Of a stretch of DNA of 48,804 bases, positions 15,722-24,651 are shown in pieces. Numbering within the stretch: position 1 is the stretch's first letter; every line of letters starts with the position of its first letter. Location of the stretch: NCBI GenBank assembly GCA_964578625.1, contig CAZODQ010000014.1, forward strand, positions 1 through 48,804, written 5' to 3'. The stretch is from CAZBSE01 sp964578625. GTDB taxonomy: Bacteria > Actinomycetota > Humimicrobiia > Humimicrobiales > Humimicrobiaceae. Position numbers and translations under genes: made by a program. The notes below the pieces were generated by a model. The model did not search any database. It had not been told where the DNA came from and worked only from the letters and a program-made list of their open reading frames with translations.

Positions 15722-17062
15722 ATGAGAAGAAATAAATTATATATATTACTAATCTTTTCCATCTCAATTATTCTTTTTACGTCAGCTGCTTTATTTGACC
15801 GGTGCAGTCTTACTGCTGGCAATGATACAAGTGAGAGAAACAGAGTTTTAGAAGAGCCTGAGGAAGAAGCAGCTAATGCAGCAGCCGGAGAAAAGCTTAT
15901 CCAACCCCATGATCTTAACTACCTGGGGGTATTCAGACTGCCGGAAGGATCTAATGAAACCAGCTGGGAGTGGGGCGGAACAGCTGCCGCCTACTATTCT
16001 GGTGGTGATCCCGAAGGTCCTGATGATGGATATCCCGGTTCAATATTTGCAACAGGACATGAATGGGAGCAGCAGGTATCGGAAATAAGTATATCCGTGC
16101 CGGTAATATCCGAAACCAAAGATGTAAATGATCTAAATACAGCAGCAACTCTTCAGGACTTCCATGATATAAAAGGGGATCTATTCGGTTACCTTGAAAT
16201 CCCGAGGGTGGGTCTTGAATATCTGCCAGAACAGGGTGAGCAGGTAACCGGTAAACTATATTACTGCTGGGGACAGCACATGCAGGAAGCTGATAATGGG
16301 CCCTCTCATGGGTGGTTTGAACTGGATCTGTCCAATCCTAAAAGACAGGGTCCCTGGAGAATAGATGGTCAGATCAAATATGTGACCACCGATTATATTT
16401 TTGCCATAGATGAAAGTTGGGCTTCTATAAATACTCCGGGAAAATTACTGGCAACTGGGAGATTCAGAGATGGGGGTCAGGGAGCACAGGGGCCATCGCT
16501 TATTGCTTATGGTCCCTGGAATGAAGGTAACCCACCTCCGCCTAATTCCTCTTTATCAAATATTCCTCTGCTCCTGTATTCTTCAGTATATGATGATACG
16601 GAAGGTACTTACGCTATGGAAAATTATCATCATTCCGATGAATGGTCCGGAGGTGCATGGATTACATTTGGTGGAAAAACTGCAGTTATATTTGCCGGTA
16701 TAAAAGGTCTGGGTAGCTGCTGGTATGGTTTTTATGACGGCACTGTCTGGCCTGAGGAACCACCATATCCGGAAGAAGGACCTGGAGAAAGAGGCTGGTG
16801 GTCTGATGATTTTACAGCTCAAATAATTTTTTACGACCCGTCTGATCTGGCTAAAGTAGCCAGGGGAGAAATGGAATCATACGAGCCGCAGCCATATGCT
16901 ACTTTAGATATCGATGATATACTTTACAATATTCCGGAATATGAACTCCGCCATCTGGGTGCAGTTAGTTTTGACAGGGAAAATGAGATAATCTATTTAT
17001 TTGAATTCAGAGGAGATTATGAAAACGAAAAACCTCTGGTACATGCCTGGAAAATAAGATAA
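15722..17062 (+). CDS. Secreted protein of unknown function, aromatic and proline rich
   Basis: A 446-residue exported protein. Residues 1-27 are a signal peptide (basic start, hydrophobic core), possibly with lipobox-like cysteine Cys28 (F-D-R-C is a poor lipobox). After an acidic linker the mature domain has many W, Y, G and P residues (W-E-W-G-G-T-A, H-E-W-E-Q-Q, W-G-Q-H-M, W-Y-G-F-Y-D-G), a pattern of beta-rich carbohydrate-facing or propeller folds. I do not recognise a named family, though similar uncharacterised secreted proteins are known to me in outline. GAGGGG precedes the ATG. It lies in a cluster of surface proteins. Confidence 0.7.
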   Translation: MRRNKLYILLIFSISIILFTSAALFDRCSLTAGNDTSERNRVLEEPEEEAANAAAGEKLIQPHDLNYLGVFRLPEGSNETSWEWGGTAAAYYSGGDPEGPDDGYPGSIFATGHEWEQQVSEISISVPVISETKDVNDLNTAATLQDFHDIKGDLFGYLEIPRVGLEYLPEQGEQVTGKLYYCWGQHMQEADNGPSHGWFELDLSNPKRQGPWRIDGQIKYVTTDYIFAIDESWASINTPGKLLATGRFRDGGQGAQGPSLIAYGPWNEGNPPPPNSSLSNIPLLLYSSVYDDTEGTYAMENYHHSDEWSGGAWITFGGKTAVIFAGIKGLGSCWYGFYDGTVWPEEPPYPEEGPGERGWWSDDFTAQIIFYDPSDLAKVARGEMESYEPQPYATLDIDDILYNIPEYELRHLGAVSFDRENEIIYLFEFRGDYENEKPLVHAWKIR

Positions 17063-17138
17063 TACTTTTTACCGGACTGTGTGCTGCAGAGGTTTTATTA
17101 TAAGTTTTTAACTTTTAATTATTATAAGGAGGGTATAG

Positions 17139-18254
17139 ATGAATAAAACAATTGCATTCGTAGCTATAATATTTATGCTGCTTCTAACTTGTGGCTGCAG
17201 CAAAATTGCGGGTGAGATATCCGAAGCAATAGAAGGACCAACGGGGGGCAGCACAGAAGAGTCAGAAATAATCACAAGTTTACCATCTGGTTTTCCGGAA
17301 ACTGTTCCTATCCACGGTAAAGCTGATATTACTGAATCTGCAAAAGAAACAATTGATGGAACGGTATCATTTTATGTTCATATGGAATATGAAGGCGAAA
17401 TCAAACAGCTTTCTGATTGGTATGAGCAGGAATTACCGAAGAACTGGCAGGTAGATTCGGTATCTTCAGGTGATTATGATAATTGGGCAGAATTTTATGT
17501 TGATGCACAGGACAGCGAGTACTACTTATCTGTTTATCTGTATCAGGATGCCGGAAGCAGTTTTGTTACTGTTGACATAAATGCAAAGGGAAAGACCGAA
17601 ATAGCTGAAAAAGAGGGGGAAGAAGAAGTAGCCGAAGAAGAAACTGCTGAGGAAGAAACTAGCGAACCGGCAGTTACTTATTCGGGTGAGCTGGAAGATG
17701 CCGAGATTGCTTTTATATGTGCATCTGTGGGTTCAGCCTGGAATATAGGTGAACATTTTCCTGATCTCAGTATAGCAGTTTATGATGAGTATCAATTTGA
17801 CAAAGGTGATGTTATCAGGAATATACTGGAGGGTGATAAGCCTGACATTATAATAATTAAGGAATGTGCTGCTTACTTTCCTCCTGAGGATTATGGAACA
17901 TCCATGGAAGCCTACAAGGATCTGATAAGGGACTGGGTAAATCTCTGCAGGGGTGAGGGAGTAATACCCGTACTGGCTACTGTTGTTCCTATCGACCCCG
18001 ATAATCCCGAAAATCCGGAAGGACGGCTTGAATCCCTTCTTGAATTTAACGATTGGATTCATGAATACTGTGAATATGAGGATATCTCAGTTTTAGATCT
18101 GGAAGCAGCTTTAAGAGTCAGTGAGGATGATAGAGTTCTTGATCCCGATTATGATTCAGGTGATGGATTGCATCCTAACGATTTGGCATATTCGGAAGAG
18201 CTTGATTATATATTAATACCTGCTCTTGAAGAAGCGCTTGATATAGGATACTGA
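17139..18254 (+). CDS. Lipoprotein with C-terminal SGNH hydrolase-like domain
   Basis: A 371-residue lipoprotein. The signal ends in L-L-L-T-C-G-C (Cys18 or Cys20). Residues about 50-145 form a small alpha/beta domain, followed by a repetitive acidic linker (runs of E, A, T near 155-180). Residues about 185-371 look like an SGNH/GDSL esterase fold: block I is degenerate (A-S-V-G-S-A-W-N), D-I-I-I-I-K-E-C could be block II, and the catalytic-type D-G-L-H-P-N-D is near residue 346. It may be an extracellular esterase or sugar deacetylase. Good ribosome binding site AAGGAGGG. Confidence 0.65.
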   Translation: MNKTIAFVAIIFMLLLTCGCSKIAGEISEAIEGPTGGSTEESEIITSLPSGFPETVPIHGKADITESAKETIDGTVSFYVHMEYEGEIKQLSDWYEQELPKNWQVDSVSSGDYDNWAEFYVDAQDSEYYLSVYLYQDAGSSFVTVDINAKGKTEIAEKEGEEEVAEEETAEEETSEPAVTYSGELEDAEIAFICASVGSAWNIGEHFPDLSIAVYDEYQFDKGDVIRNILEGDKPDIIIIKECAAYFPPEDYGTSMEAYKDLIRDWVNLCRGEGVIPVLATVVPIDPDNPENPEGRLESLLEFNDWIHEYCEYEDISVLDLEAALRVSEDDRVLDPDYDSGDGLHPNDLAYSEELDYILIPALEEALDIGY

Positions 18255-18318
18255 GCTTTTTTAAAATAAAAAAATTGAGTTTAAACCAAACCTGATTATA
18301 TAGGCAAGTACAGTCTGT

Positions 18319-18687
18319 TTATTTCTCAGCAAGGCTTTTATTTCCTGATACAATGCTCTTTCCTTTAAACAGCCCGCCCTTTTCTATTGAAAGCATTCCG
18401 CCTTTTTGGGTAAGGTTCCCGATAAACCTACCGGTAGGTGTGATTGTTACCATGCCTGATGCAGACATATCACCCGTAAATTTGCCTGATATAACGGCAT
18501 TCCTGGTTTTTATGTTGGATTCTACTCTTCCTTCTTTTCCGATTATAAGTATGTCATCGGATATAATATCCCCAATTACAGTACCATCTATCTCTACCGG
18601 ATATGGAAAATGTATGTTCCCCTCGATTTTTACTCCTTCGGAAATTAGGCTTGAAGAATTATTTCCATTGTTTTTTACAGAGAACAT
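18319..18687 (-). CDS. Bactofilin (polymer-forming cytoskeletal protein)
   Basis: A 122-residue bactofilin, a right-handed beta-helix protein that polymerises into filaments without nucleotide and often helps position cell-envelope enzymes. The repeated turn pattern is clear: I-E-G-N-I, I-D-G-T-V-I-G-D-I, G-K-E-G-R-V-E-S-N-I, I-S-G-K-F-T-G-D, G-R-F-I-G-N-L. Short termini flank the core, as usual. GGAGG precedes the ATG. It is convergent with the SGNH lipoprotein gene and divergent from the Asp-box lipoprotein gene. Confidence 0.88.
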   Translation of the reverse strand: MFSVKNNGNNSSSLISEGVKIEGNIHFPYPVEIDGTVIGDIISDDILIIGKEGRVESNIKTRNAVISGKFTGDMSASGMVTITPTGRFIGNLTQKGGMLSIEKGGLFKGKSIVSGNKSLAEK

Positions 18688-18986
18688 TATATTCCTCCTT
18701 TTGTATCTAACTTGTAAACAAAACTATATTTATAAATAAATATAATAATATAATAAAGTATTATTAAATATATAAAAGAAATTGTCAATAATTTAATTGA
18801 AGGAGATCAATTTATATTTAATTACTAAAACTATTTCAAACTTTCCTGTAGTTATGCCAGCAGGTTGGATTTGAAAAATTGGTATTATATTGATAATAAT
18901 TATATTGGGATTATTATGAACATAAGAAGTTAGTTATATTTATGATAAAAAGGGCTATAAATGTTTTTAATTTTAAAGGAGGAAAA

Positions 18987-19988
18987 GTGAAAAGGGGATT
19001 AGTATTACTGATATTAGTATCAATTATTACTGCAGTCTTATTTTTCTTATCAGCAGGATGCAGGGAGATTTTAGAAGTTGATTCCGGGGAGACTGCGGGC
19101 AAAATTACTGAAGAAGAAAAAGGAACAGGTGATGGGGAAGATATGATATTCAAAAAAGAGACAGCTCCGGTTCCATCATGGATCAAGGACGATCCTATGA
19201 AAGAAACAAATGGACCGTGGTATCAATCGCTTTATATATCAGTATCACAGGATGGATTAAATTTTACCGGTCAAAAATTGTTTCTTGAACATTCGGGTGT
19301 AGCAAATCTGATACTTACTTCAGATTATAAGCTTATTGCGACTTTTCAGTACTTCTCCTATATTGATGAAGATATGTTTGATGTCATAGCATATGCGGTA
19401 TCCGATGATTATGGCAGTACCTGGTCAAGTGTCAGATCCGTAAAAATTGTTGGATTAGGTGAAGGGCCAAATCCTGTTGATCCCACACTTGTCGAACTGG
19501 ACGATAAGACTTTTAGATTATATTTTACGTACCATGAACTTGGCAATAAATATCCCCAGCTTTTTTCTGCCAGAGGAGATTCGATAGAATCTGAGTTTGT
19601 AAGCGAGGGACAGCAGCTTACAGTAGATGAGATAGTACTTGATCCTGCTGTAGTAAAGTTTAACGACATCTGGCATCATTATACGGTTAAACATGGCACG
19701 CAGTTAAGCGGTACTCCTGATAATTCTGTCAATGTTCATTCTATCTCGGAAACTGGCCTTAATTTCGAATTAGTTGATGATATTGAACTTGATATGGGGA
19801 TGCTGGGTGATGTAATTGAGGATGATAATGGACTTAGATTTTATAATGGCTCGGAGTCTGCTTTTTCAGCCGATGGGTATAATTGGATAGTGGACGGCGG
19901 CGAGAGAGTCAAAGGTGCGGATCCTGGTATTGCAAAACTTCAGGATGGTTCCTATATTATAATTTACACCGGTATGGAAAAGAAATAG
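18987..19988 (+). CDS. Asp-box lipoprotein, sialidase/GH43-like propeller
   Basis: I start this gene at GTG 18987, because AAAGGAGG lies just before it and the peptide then begins with a clean lipoprotein signal (M-K-R-G-L...F-L-S-A-G-C25). An ATG at 18942 would add 15 residues and bury the ribosome binding site. The mature part has repeated beta-blade segments, including an Asp-box-like S-D-D-Y-G-S-T-W, L-Y-I-S-V-S-Q-D-G and A-F-S-A-D-G-Y-N-W. These point to a five- or six-bladed propeller, as in sialidases or family 43 glycosidases. Catalytic residues cannot be fixed, so binding is as likely as hydrolysis. Confidence 0.68.
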   Translation: MKRGLVLLILVSIITAVLFFLSAGCREILEVDSGETAGKITEEEKGTGDGEDMIFKKETAPVPSWIKDDPMKETNGPWYQSLYISVSQDGLNFTGQKLFLEHSGVANLILTSDYKLIATFQYFSYIDEDMFDVIAYAVSDDYGSTWSSVRSVKIVGLGEGPNPVDPTLVELDDKTFRLYFTYHELGNKYPQLFSARGDSIESEFVSEGQQLTVDEIVLDPAVVKFNDIWHHYTVKHGTQLSGTPDNSVNVHSISETGLNFELVDDIELDMGMLGDVIEDDNGLRFYNGSESAFSADGYNWIVDGGERVKGADPGIAKLQDGSYIIIYTGMEKK

Positions 19989-20079
19989 GTTATATAAGAC
20001 TATTTATTTTTCTAAAATCTTTTTGAGATTTTCCCCTTCTTCTTTGGTATGCTGGTATTTGAATAATATAATAGGCAGA

Positions 20080-21753
20080 TTATATTGATTTTTTTATCCT
20101 TGCCCACCTGTCTTTAAGTGTCACTGTTCTGTTAAAGACAAGTTTTTTTCCTGTGGTGTCAGGATCGACACAGAAATATCCAAGCCTTTCAAATTGATGG
20201 ATACTTCCTGGTTTTGCAGAGGAAAGTGAAGGTTCAAGCCTGCAGTTTTTGATTACTTTTAATGAATGAGGATTAAAATTTTCTTTAAAATCATCACTTT
20301 CTTCTATTTTGAGGGGATTTTCATTTAGAAAAAGACGGTCATACAACCTGACTTCAGAGGATATTGAGTGTTTTGCAGAAACCCAGTGGAGAGTCGCTTT
20401 TACTTTTCTTCCATCGGTCGCATCTCCTCCTTTTGTGGAAGGATCGTAAGTACAGTGCAGTTTTAGAATCTTACCTTCTTTATCCTTTACTACGCTGACA
20501 CACTTTATAAAATAAGCATATCTTAGCCGCACTTCTCTTCCGGGGGATAATCTGTAAAATTTTTTAGGCGGCTCTTCCATAAAATCTTCTCTCTCTATAT
20601 ATAGTGTTTTTGAAAAGGGTATACTTCTTGTACCTGCGGAAGAGTCTTCCGGATTGTTTACTGCAGCAAGTTCTTCTTCAGCATTATCCGGATAATTATC
20701 TATTATGACTTCCAGGGGATTTAATACTGCCATCACCCTTGGAGCTTTTTTATTTAGATCTTCTCTTACGAAATGTTCCAGATATGCTATGTCTACGGTA
20801 CTTTCTGCTTTTGCTACTCCTATCTGCGAACAGAAATTACGGATTGCATCCGGGGTGTAACCTCTGCGCCGCATGCCTGAAATTGTAGGCATTCGCGGGT
20901 CATCCCAATCATTTACATACTTATTTTTTACCAGTTCAAGCAGTTTTCTTTTACTCATTACGGTATATGTCAGATTAAGTCTGGCAAACTCTATCTGCCG
21001 GGGATGATGTATTCCCAGTTGATTTATGAACCAGTCGTAGAGGGGCCGGTGATCTTCAAATTCCAGAGTACATATTGAGTGTGTAATGTTTTCAATAGAA
21101 TCCGATTGCCCATGCGCCCAGTCATATGTTGGATAGATACACCATTTCTTTCCTGTACGGTGATGACTTTTATGCAATATACGGTACATTACCGGATCAC
21201 GCATATTAAGGTTTGGTGAAGACATATCTATTTTTGCTCTGAGCACTTTCGAACCGTCCGGATATTTGCCGTCCCTCATATCAGCGAACAATCGCAGGTT
21301 TTCCTCAGGGCTGCGGTTTCTAAATGGGCTTTCTTTCCCCGGCGTCTTAAGTGTACCTCTGTACTTCCGTATTTCTTCGGAGTTCAGCTCACAGACATAT
21401 GCCTTGCCTTTTTTTATAAGCGTAACGGCAAATTCATAGAGTTTTTCAAAATAGTCTGAAGCATAATATTCCCGCTGTCCCCAGTCGAAACCGAGCCATC
21501 TTATATCTTTTTTGATCGATTCTATATATTCGGGCTCTTCCTTTAACGGATTTGTGTCATCAAACCGGAGATTGCATTTGCCGTTATACTCATCAGCCAG
21601 TTCAAAATTCAGGAATATGGCTTTTGCGTGCCCTATGTGGAGATAACCGTTTGGTTCAGGCGGAAATCTGGTGTGAATCTTTTTGCTGCTCTTTTTTAAG
21701 TCTTCCCTGACTATGTCTCTTATAAAATCGGTTTTTTCCTGGATACTACTCAT
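20080..21753 (-). CDS. glnS: Glutaminyl-tRNA synthetase
   Basis: A 557-residue class I aminoacyl-tRNA synthetase that charges tRNA-Gln. The HIGH motif lies in P-P-E-P-N-G-Y-L-H-I-G-H-A-K (residues about 26-39). The KMSKS-equivalent is V-M-S-K-R-K-L near 269-275, the form typical of GlnS rather than GltX. The anticodon-binding beta-barrel domains follow (R-E-D-F near 393, then L-H-C-T-Y-D-P near 440). Length is typical. AAGGAA precedes the ATG. Having GlnS means glutaminyl-tRNA can be made directly; a GatCAB route is not seen in this window. It is transcribed alone. Confidence 0.95.
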   Translation of the reverse strand: MSSIQEKTDFIRDIVREDLKKSSKKIHTRFPPEPNGYLHIGHAKAIFLNFELADEYNGKCNLRFDDTNPLKEEPEYIESIKKDIRWLGFDWGQREYYASDYFEKLYEFAVTLIKKGKAYVCELNSEEIRKYRGTLKTPGKESPFRNRSPEENLRLFADMRDGKYPDGSKVLRAKIDMSSPNLNMRDPVMYRILHKSHHRTGKKWCIYPTYDWAHGQSDSIENITHSICTLEFEDHRPLYDWFINQLGIHHPRQIEFARLNLTYTVMSKRKLLELVKNKYVNDWDDPRMPTISGMRRRGYTPDAIRNFCSQIGVAKAESTVDIAYLEHFVREDLNKKAPRVMAVLNPLEVIIDNYPDNAEEELAAVNNPEDSSAGTRSIPFSKTLYIEREDFMEEPPKKFYRLSPGREVRLRYAYFIKCVSVVKDKEGKILKLHCTYDPSTKGGDATDGRKVKATLHWVSAKHSISSEVRLYDRLFLNENPLKIEESDDFKENFNPHSLKVIKNCRLEPSLSSAKPGSIHQFERLGYFCVDPDTTGKKLVFNRTVTLKDRWARIKKSI

Positions 21754-21834
21754 AACTTTCCTTGATAAAAGCGTAATTGAAAATAGAATAATATTTTAGA
21801 GAATTGATCCATTCTTGTCAAAAATCTATTTTAC

Positions 21835-22143
21835 TTAAGTATATAATTCATCAAACAATTCTTTTGCTTTCTGCTTTGAGATTTTAAGGATGGCGGCACC
21901 TTTATCTGTGATAGAATAATATTTTCTTATTTTCCCGCCGATATTTATTTTTCTTGAACTTAAGTATCCGCTTTTTTCCAGTCTGTGAAATATAGGATAA
22001 AGTGTTCCGAAGGAAATATTATACCCATGCCTTGCCAGTTCATTCTTAAATTCCTTTCCGTATATTTCCTCCTTTTCTGAATGGTAGAGTATATGCAGTT
22101 TTATAAATCCAAGAAAAAAATCACGGAGTATTTTATCTTCCAT
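21835..22143 (-). CDS. PadR-family transcriptional regulator
   Basis: A 102-residue winged-helix repressor of the PadR type. The recognition region reads F-G-T-L-Y-P-I-F-H-R-L-E-K-S-G-Y-L near residues 41-57, followed by the wing R-K-Y-Y-S-I-T-D-K-G. It is the short PadR-s2 kind with little C-terminal domain. It overlaps the end of the upstream MFS transporter gene by 11 bp and is preceded by GGTGG. This arrangement suggests a drug- or metabolite-responsive autoregulated pair, with the regulator encoded behind the pump it probably controls. Confidence 0.85.
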   Translation of the reverse strand: MEDKILRDFFLGFIKLHILYHSEKEEIYGKEFKNELARHGYNISFGTLYPIFHRLEKSGYLSSRKINIGGKIRKYYSITDKGAAILKISKQKAKELFDELYT

Positions 22144-23332
22144 TTATCCACCTCTCGGAATTTAGGTTTGTTTTCCTTTTACTGATGATCATGCTTACTA
22201 AAAAAATTAAAAAGCCCAGCAGGCTAAACAGTGCTGAAGTAATAAACGCCCACCTGCTTCCATAAATGTCCCATATCGTGCCCATTATAATTGAAGCCGG
22301 AAGAAGGGCTAATCCGATCCCGGTATTAAAAAGTCCGTAAGCTGTAGCTCTCTGGTCGCTGCTTACAAGGTCTGCTATATAGGCCCTAAAAATACCTTCT
22401 GACAATCCGTAGTATATACCGTAAGCTCCAAATAAAACCCATACGGACCATAGGGAATCGGATAGTGCAAATAAAAAATAAATGATTGAATAATATATAA
22501 AAGATGTGATTATCACTGGTTTTCTGCCGACCTTATCGGATAATGTACCAAATAACGGTGATGAAAGAGAGCAGAATATATTATAGACGATCCAGATAAC
22601 AGGGATTAAGAAAATTGCGAGGCCTGCCTCTCTGGCTTTAAGGATTAAAAAGACATTTGAGGAATTTCCCAGGTTAAAAACTATATTTGAAACTAAAAAT
22701 AAAATAAAAGGCGTATTTCTTAAAGTACTTCTTTGTTTTGTATCTGCTGTATCACCTTTTCCCGCAGCGGTCTCCCTTACAAATTTTATAAAAAAAATAG
22801 CTATTATGGCAGGGACTACAGACAGTAAAAAAACAAGACGCACATTATTGTTAAAAAAGAATAAGATGAGCATGGCTATCATGGGTCCGCCGATGGCGCC
22901 GATTCTATCCATGGCCCTGTGAAAACCAAAAGCCTTGCCTTTTTTTGAGGTGCTGACAGAAGTCGAGATCAGAGCGTCCCGGGCAGGAGTCCTGGAAGCC
23001 TTGCCTACCCTCTCAAAAAATTTTATGACAAGAACGGTGGGCCAGGAATTGGCAAAAAATAGAAATGGTTTTGAGATAGTAGACAGGCCGTAACCTAAAT
23101 AAATAAATAACTTTCTTTTTTTTAATTTATCAGACAGTCTGCCGAAGACAGGTCTGAAGAGGGAAGCGGTACTTTCTGCAATACCTTCAATTATTCCTAT
23201 TATTGCTTTTTTAACTCCTATGCTTATTAAAAATTCGGGGATTAGAGGATATATCATCTGACTGGAAAGGTCTGTAAATAAAGATACCATTCCAAGCAGG
23301 ACAATATTTTTTCTGGGCTTTTTATTATCCAT
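22133..23332 (-). CDS. MFS transporter
   Basis: A 399-residue major facilitator with about 12 membrane helices. The loop 2-3 signature appears as G-R-L-S-D-K-L-K-K-R near residues 64-73, and the second-half equivalent as G-T-L-S-D-K-V-G-R-K-P near 260-270. The start T-D-L-S-S-Q-M-I-Y-P is a known feature of a subgroup of MFS exporters annotated as multidrug or unknown transporters. It is co-transcribed with the PadR regulator, which favours efflux of a toxic compound. No ribosome binding site is visible; it is divergent from the CDF-like transporter. Confidence 0.82.
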   Translation of the reverse strand: MDNKKPRKNIVLLGMVSLFTDLSSQMIYPLIPEFLISIGVKKAIIGIIEGIAESTASLFRPVFGRLSDKLKKRKLFIYLGYGLSTISKPFLFFANSWPTVLVIKFFERVGKASRTPARDALISTSVSTSKKGKAFGFHRAMDRIGAIGGPMIAMLILFFFNNNVRLVFLLSVVPAIIAIFFIKFVRETAAGKGDTADTKQRSTLRNTPFILFLVSNIVFNLGNSSNVFLILKAREAGLAIFLIPVIWIVYNIFCSLSSPLFGTLSDKVGRKPVIITSFIYYSIIYFLFALSDSLWSVWVLFGAYGIYYGLSEGIFRAYIADLVSSDQRATAYGLFNTGIGLALLPASIIMGTIWDIYGSRWAFITSALFSLLGFLIFLVSMIISKRKTNLNSERWINGR

Positions 23333-23414
23333 TGTATAGCTATGCGATATCGCTTATAGATAGAATATATTCTTCGATTGGATTTGTCAATAATTATAGA
23401 TATAGTAAGTTTAT

Positions 23415-23423
23415 TGATATAAT
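23415..23423 (+). promoter_or_regulatory. Extended -10 promoter for CDF-like gene
   Basis: TGATATAAT (23415-23423) matches an extended -10 and is 29 nt from the ATG at 23453. The leader lacks a Shine-Dalgarno sequence. Confidence 0.4.
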
Positions 23424-23452
23424 GACCTATTAATTAAAAAACTGTTACATAC

Positions 23453-24046
23453 ATGACCAAAAACTTAAGGAAAAAAGCATTCATCTTATCCATAGTTACA
23501 GTAAGCTATAACATTTTTGAGGGAATTGCCTCAATTACAGCTGGCATTTTATCAAATAGTATTGCCCTTGAGGGATTTGGTATAGATAGTTTTGTAGAAT
23601 CCATTTCTGGTACTGTAATGATCTGGAGATTTAGAAAATATAAAAGGATTACCGGAGATGAAGAAAAAAAAGTTGAAAAAATTGCCCAAAGGCTTGTAGC
23701 GATTTCATTCTTTATCCTATCAGCATATATCTTATATGAATCCGTATCCAAGCTATATTCTAAGGAAGTAGTGAGACCAAGCATTTTGGGTCTTGTTATT
23801 ATTGTGATGTCTATTATTTTTATGCCTCTTTTATTTTATTTTAAATATAAAACAGGTGTACTGCTTAAGAGTAAAAGCTTGATTGCTGATTCAAAAGAAA
23901 CTCTTGCATGTCTCTTTTTATCTATAGCGGTGCTTATAGGTCTCATACTGAACTTTTTCTTTGGTTTTTGGCAGGCAGATCCCATTGTAGGTATTGTTAT
24001 TGCCTTATATCTCATTAAAGAAGGTATTTATACATTAAAAGAATAA
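23453..24046 (+). CDS. Cation diffusion facilitator-like membrane protein
   Basis: A 197-residue protein with five or six membrane helices resembling the membrane half of CDF metal transporters. The usual metal sites are altered but recognisable: G-I-D-S-F-V-E in the second helix (near residues 43-49) and A-D-S-K-E-T near 143-148. The cytosolic C-terminal metal-sensing domain is missing, as in a known short subfamily. It may move a divalent metal or another cation across the membrane; the metal is unknown. Divergent from the MFS gene, with its own promoter. Confidence 0.75.
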   Translation: MTKNLRKKAFILSIVTVSYNIFEGIASITAGILSNSIALEGFGIDSFVESISGTVMIWRFRKYKRITGDEEKKVEKIAQRLVAISFFILSAYILYESVSKLYSKEVVRPSILGLVIIVMSIIFMPLLFYFKYKTGVLLKSKSLIADSKETLACLFLSIAVLIGLILNFFFGFWQADPIVGIVIALYLIKEGIYTLKE

Positions 24047-24190
24047 AAAATTAATCAGTTATCCTGTCAGGTGACTTTCTGTAATCTGAGTTTATAATTT
24101 TTAATTAATAATCAATTTTTTAAGTATATAAATTCATTTTTTTTATATAATATGAATAAAAGTATGTAATTAAAGCAGAAGGAGCAAATT

Positions 24191-24628
24191 ATGAAGGCAC
24201 TGGTAATATATGATTCGAATTTTGGAAACACTAAAAGAATTGCTGAGTCCATTGCAGGAAAACTTGGAATAGATACAAAGGTATTACAGGTTTCTGATTT
24301 TAGTAAAAAGGAACTGGAGGGTACCAAACTGCTTGTTGTCGGCAGCCCGGTAAATGCCTGGAGGCCGACTAAGAAGGTATTAAAATTTTTAACGAGTCTT
24401 AGAAAAGGCCAGCTTAAGGGTCTTAAGGCGGCATCTTTTGATACTAAAATGAAATCTTTTCTTTCCGGAGATGCTTCAAGAAAGATATCGCGAAAACTAA
24501 AAAAAGCGGGTGCGGAGATCGTTGCCGAGCCGCAGGCATTTATAGTTGAGGGAAGCAAGGAGCCATTATCTGACGGTGAAATAGAAAAAGCAGCGAAGTG
24601 GGCAGCGATAATAAAAAAAGCTCTTTAG
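24191..24628 (+). CDS. Flavodoxin
   Basis: A 145-residue FMN electron carrier. The phosphate-binding loop is S-N-F-G-N-T-K-R-I-A near residues 9-18, and the isoalloxazine-contacting loops are G-S-P-V-N-A-W-R near 51-58 and the region around 84-92 (S-F-D-T-K-M). The fold order is that of a short-chain flavodoxin, probably replacing ferredoxin under iron limitation. GAAGGAGC precedes the ATG and a TATAAT-like box lies near 24145. Convergent with the GT39-like gene. Confidence 0.88.
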   Translation: MKALVIYDSNFGNTKRIAESIAGKLGIDTKVLQVSDFSKKELEGTKLLVVGSPVNAWRPTKKVLKFLTSLRKGQLKGLKAASFDTKMKSFLSGDASRKISRKLKKAGAEIVAEPQAFIVEGSKEPLSDGEIEKAAKWAAIIKKAL

Positions 24629-24651
24629 AAACAGGTTCTTCTATAGATGAA

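Noticed and set aside
19989..20079. Reverse-strand coding-like stretch after glnS (F-K-Y-Q-H-T-K-E-E-G-E)
   Set aside because: It has no start codon and glnS already ends normally; likely chance or a very small remnant.
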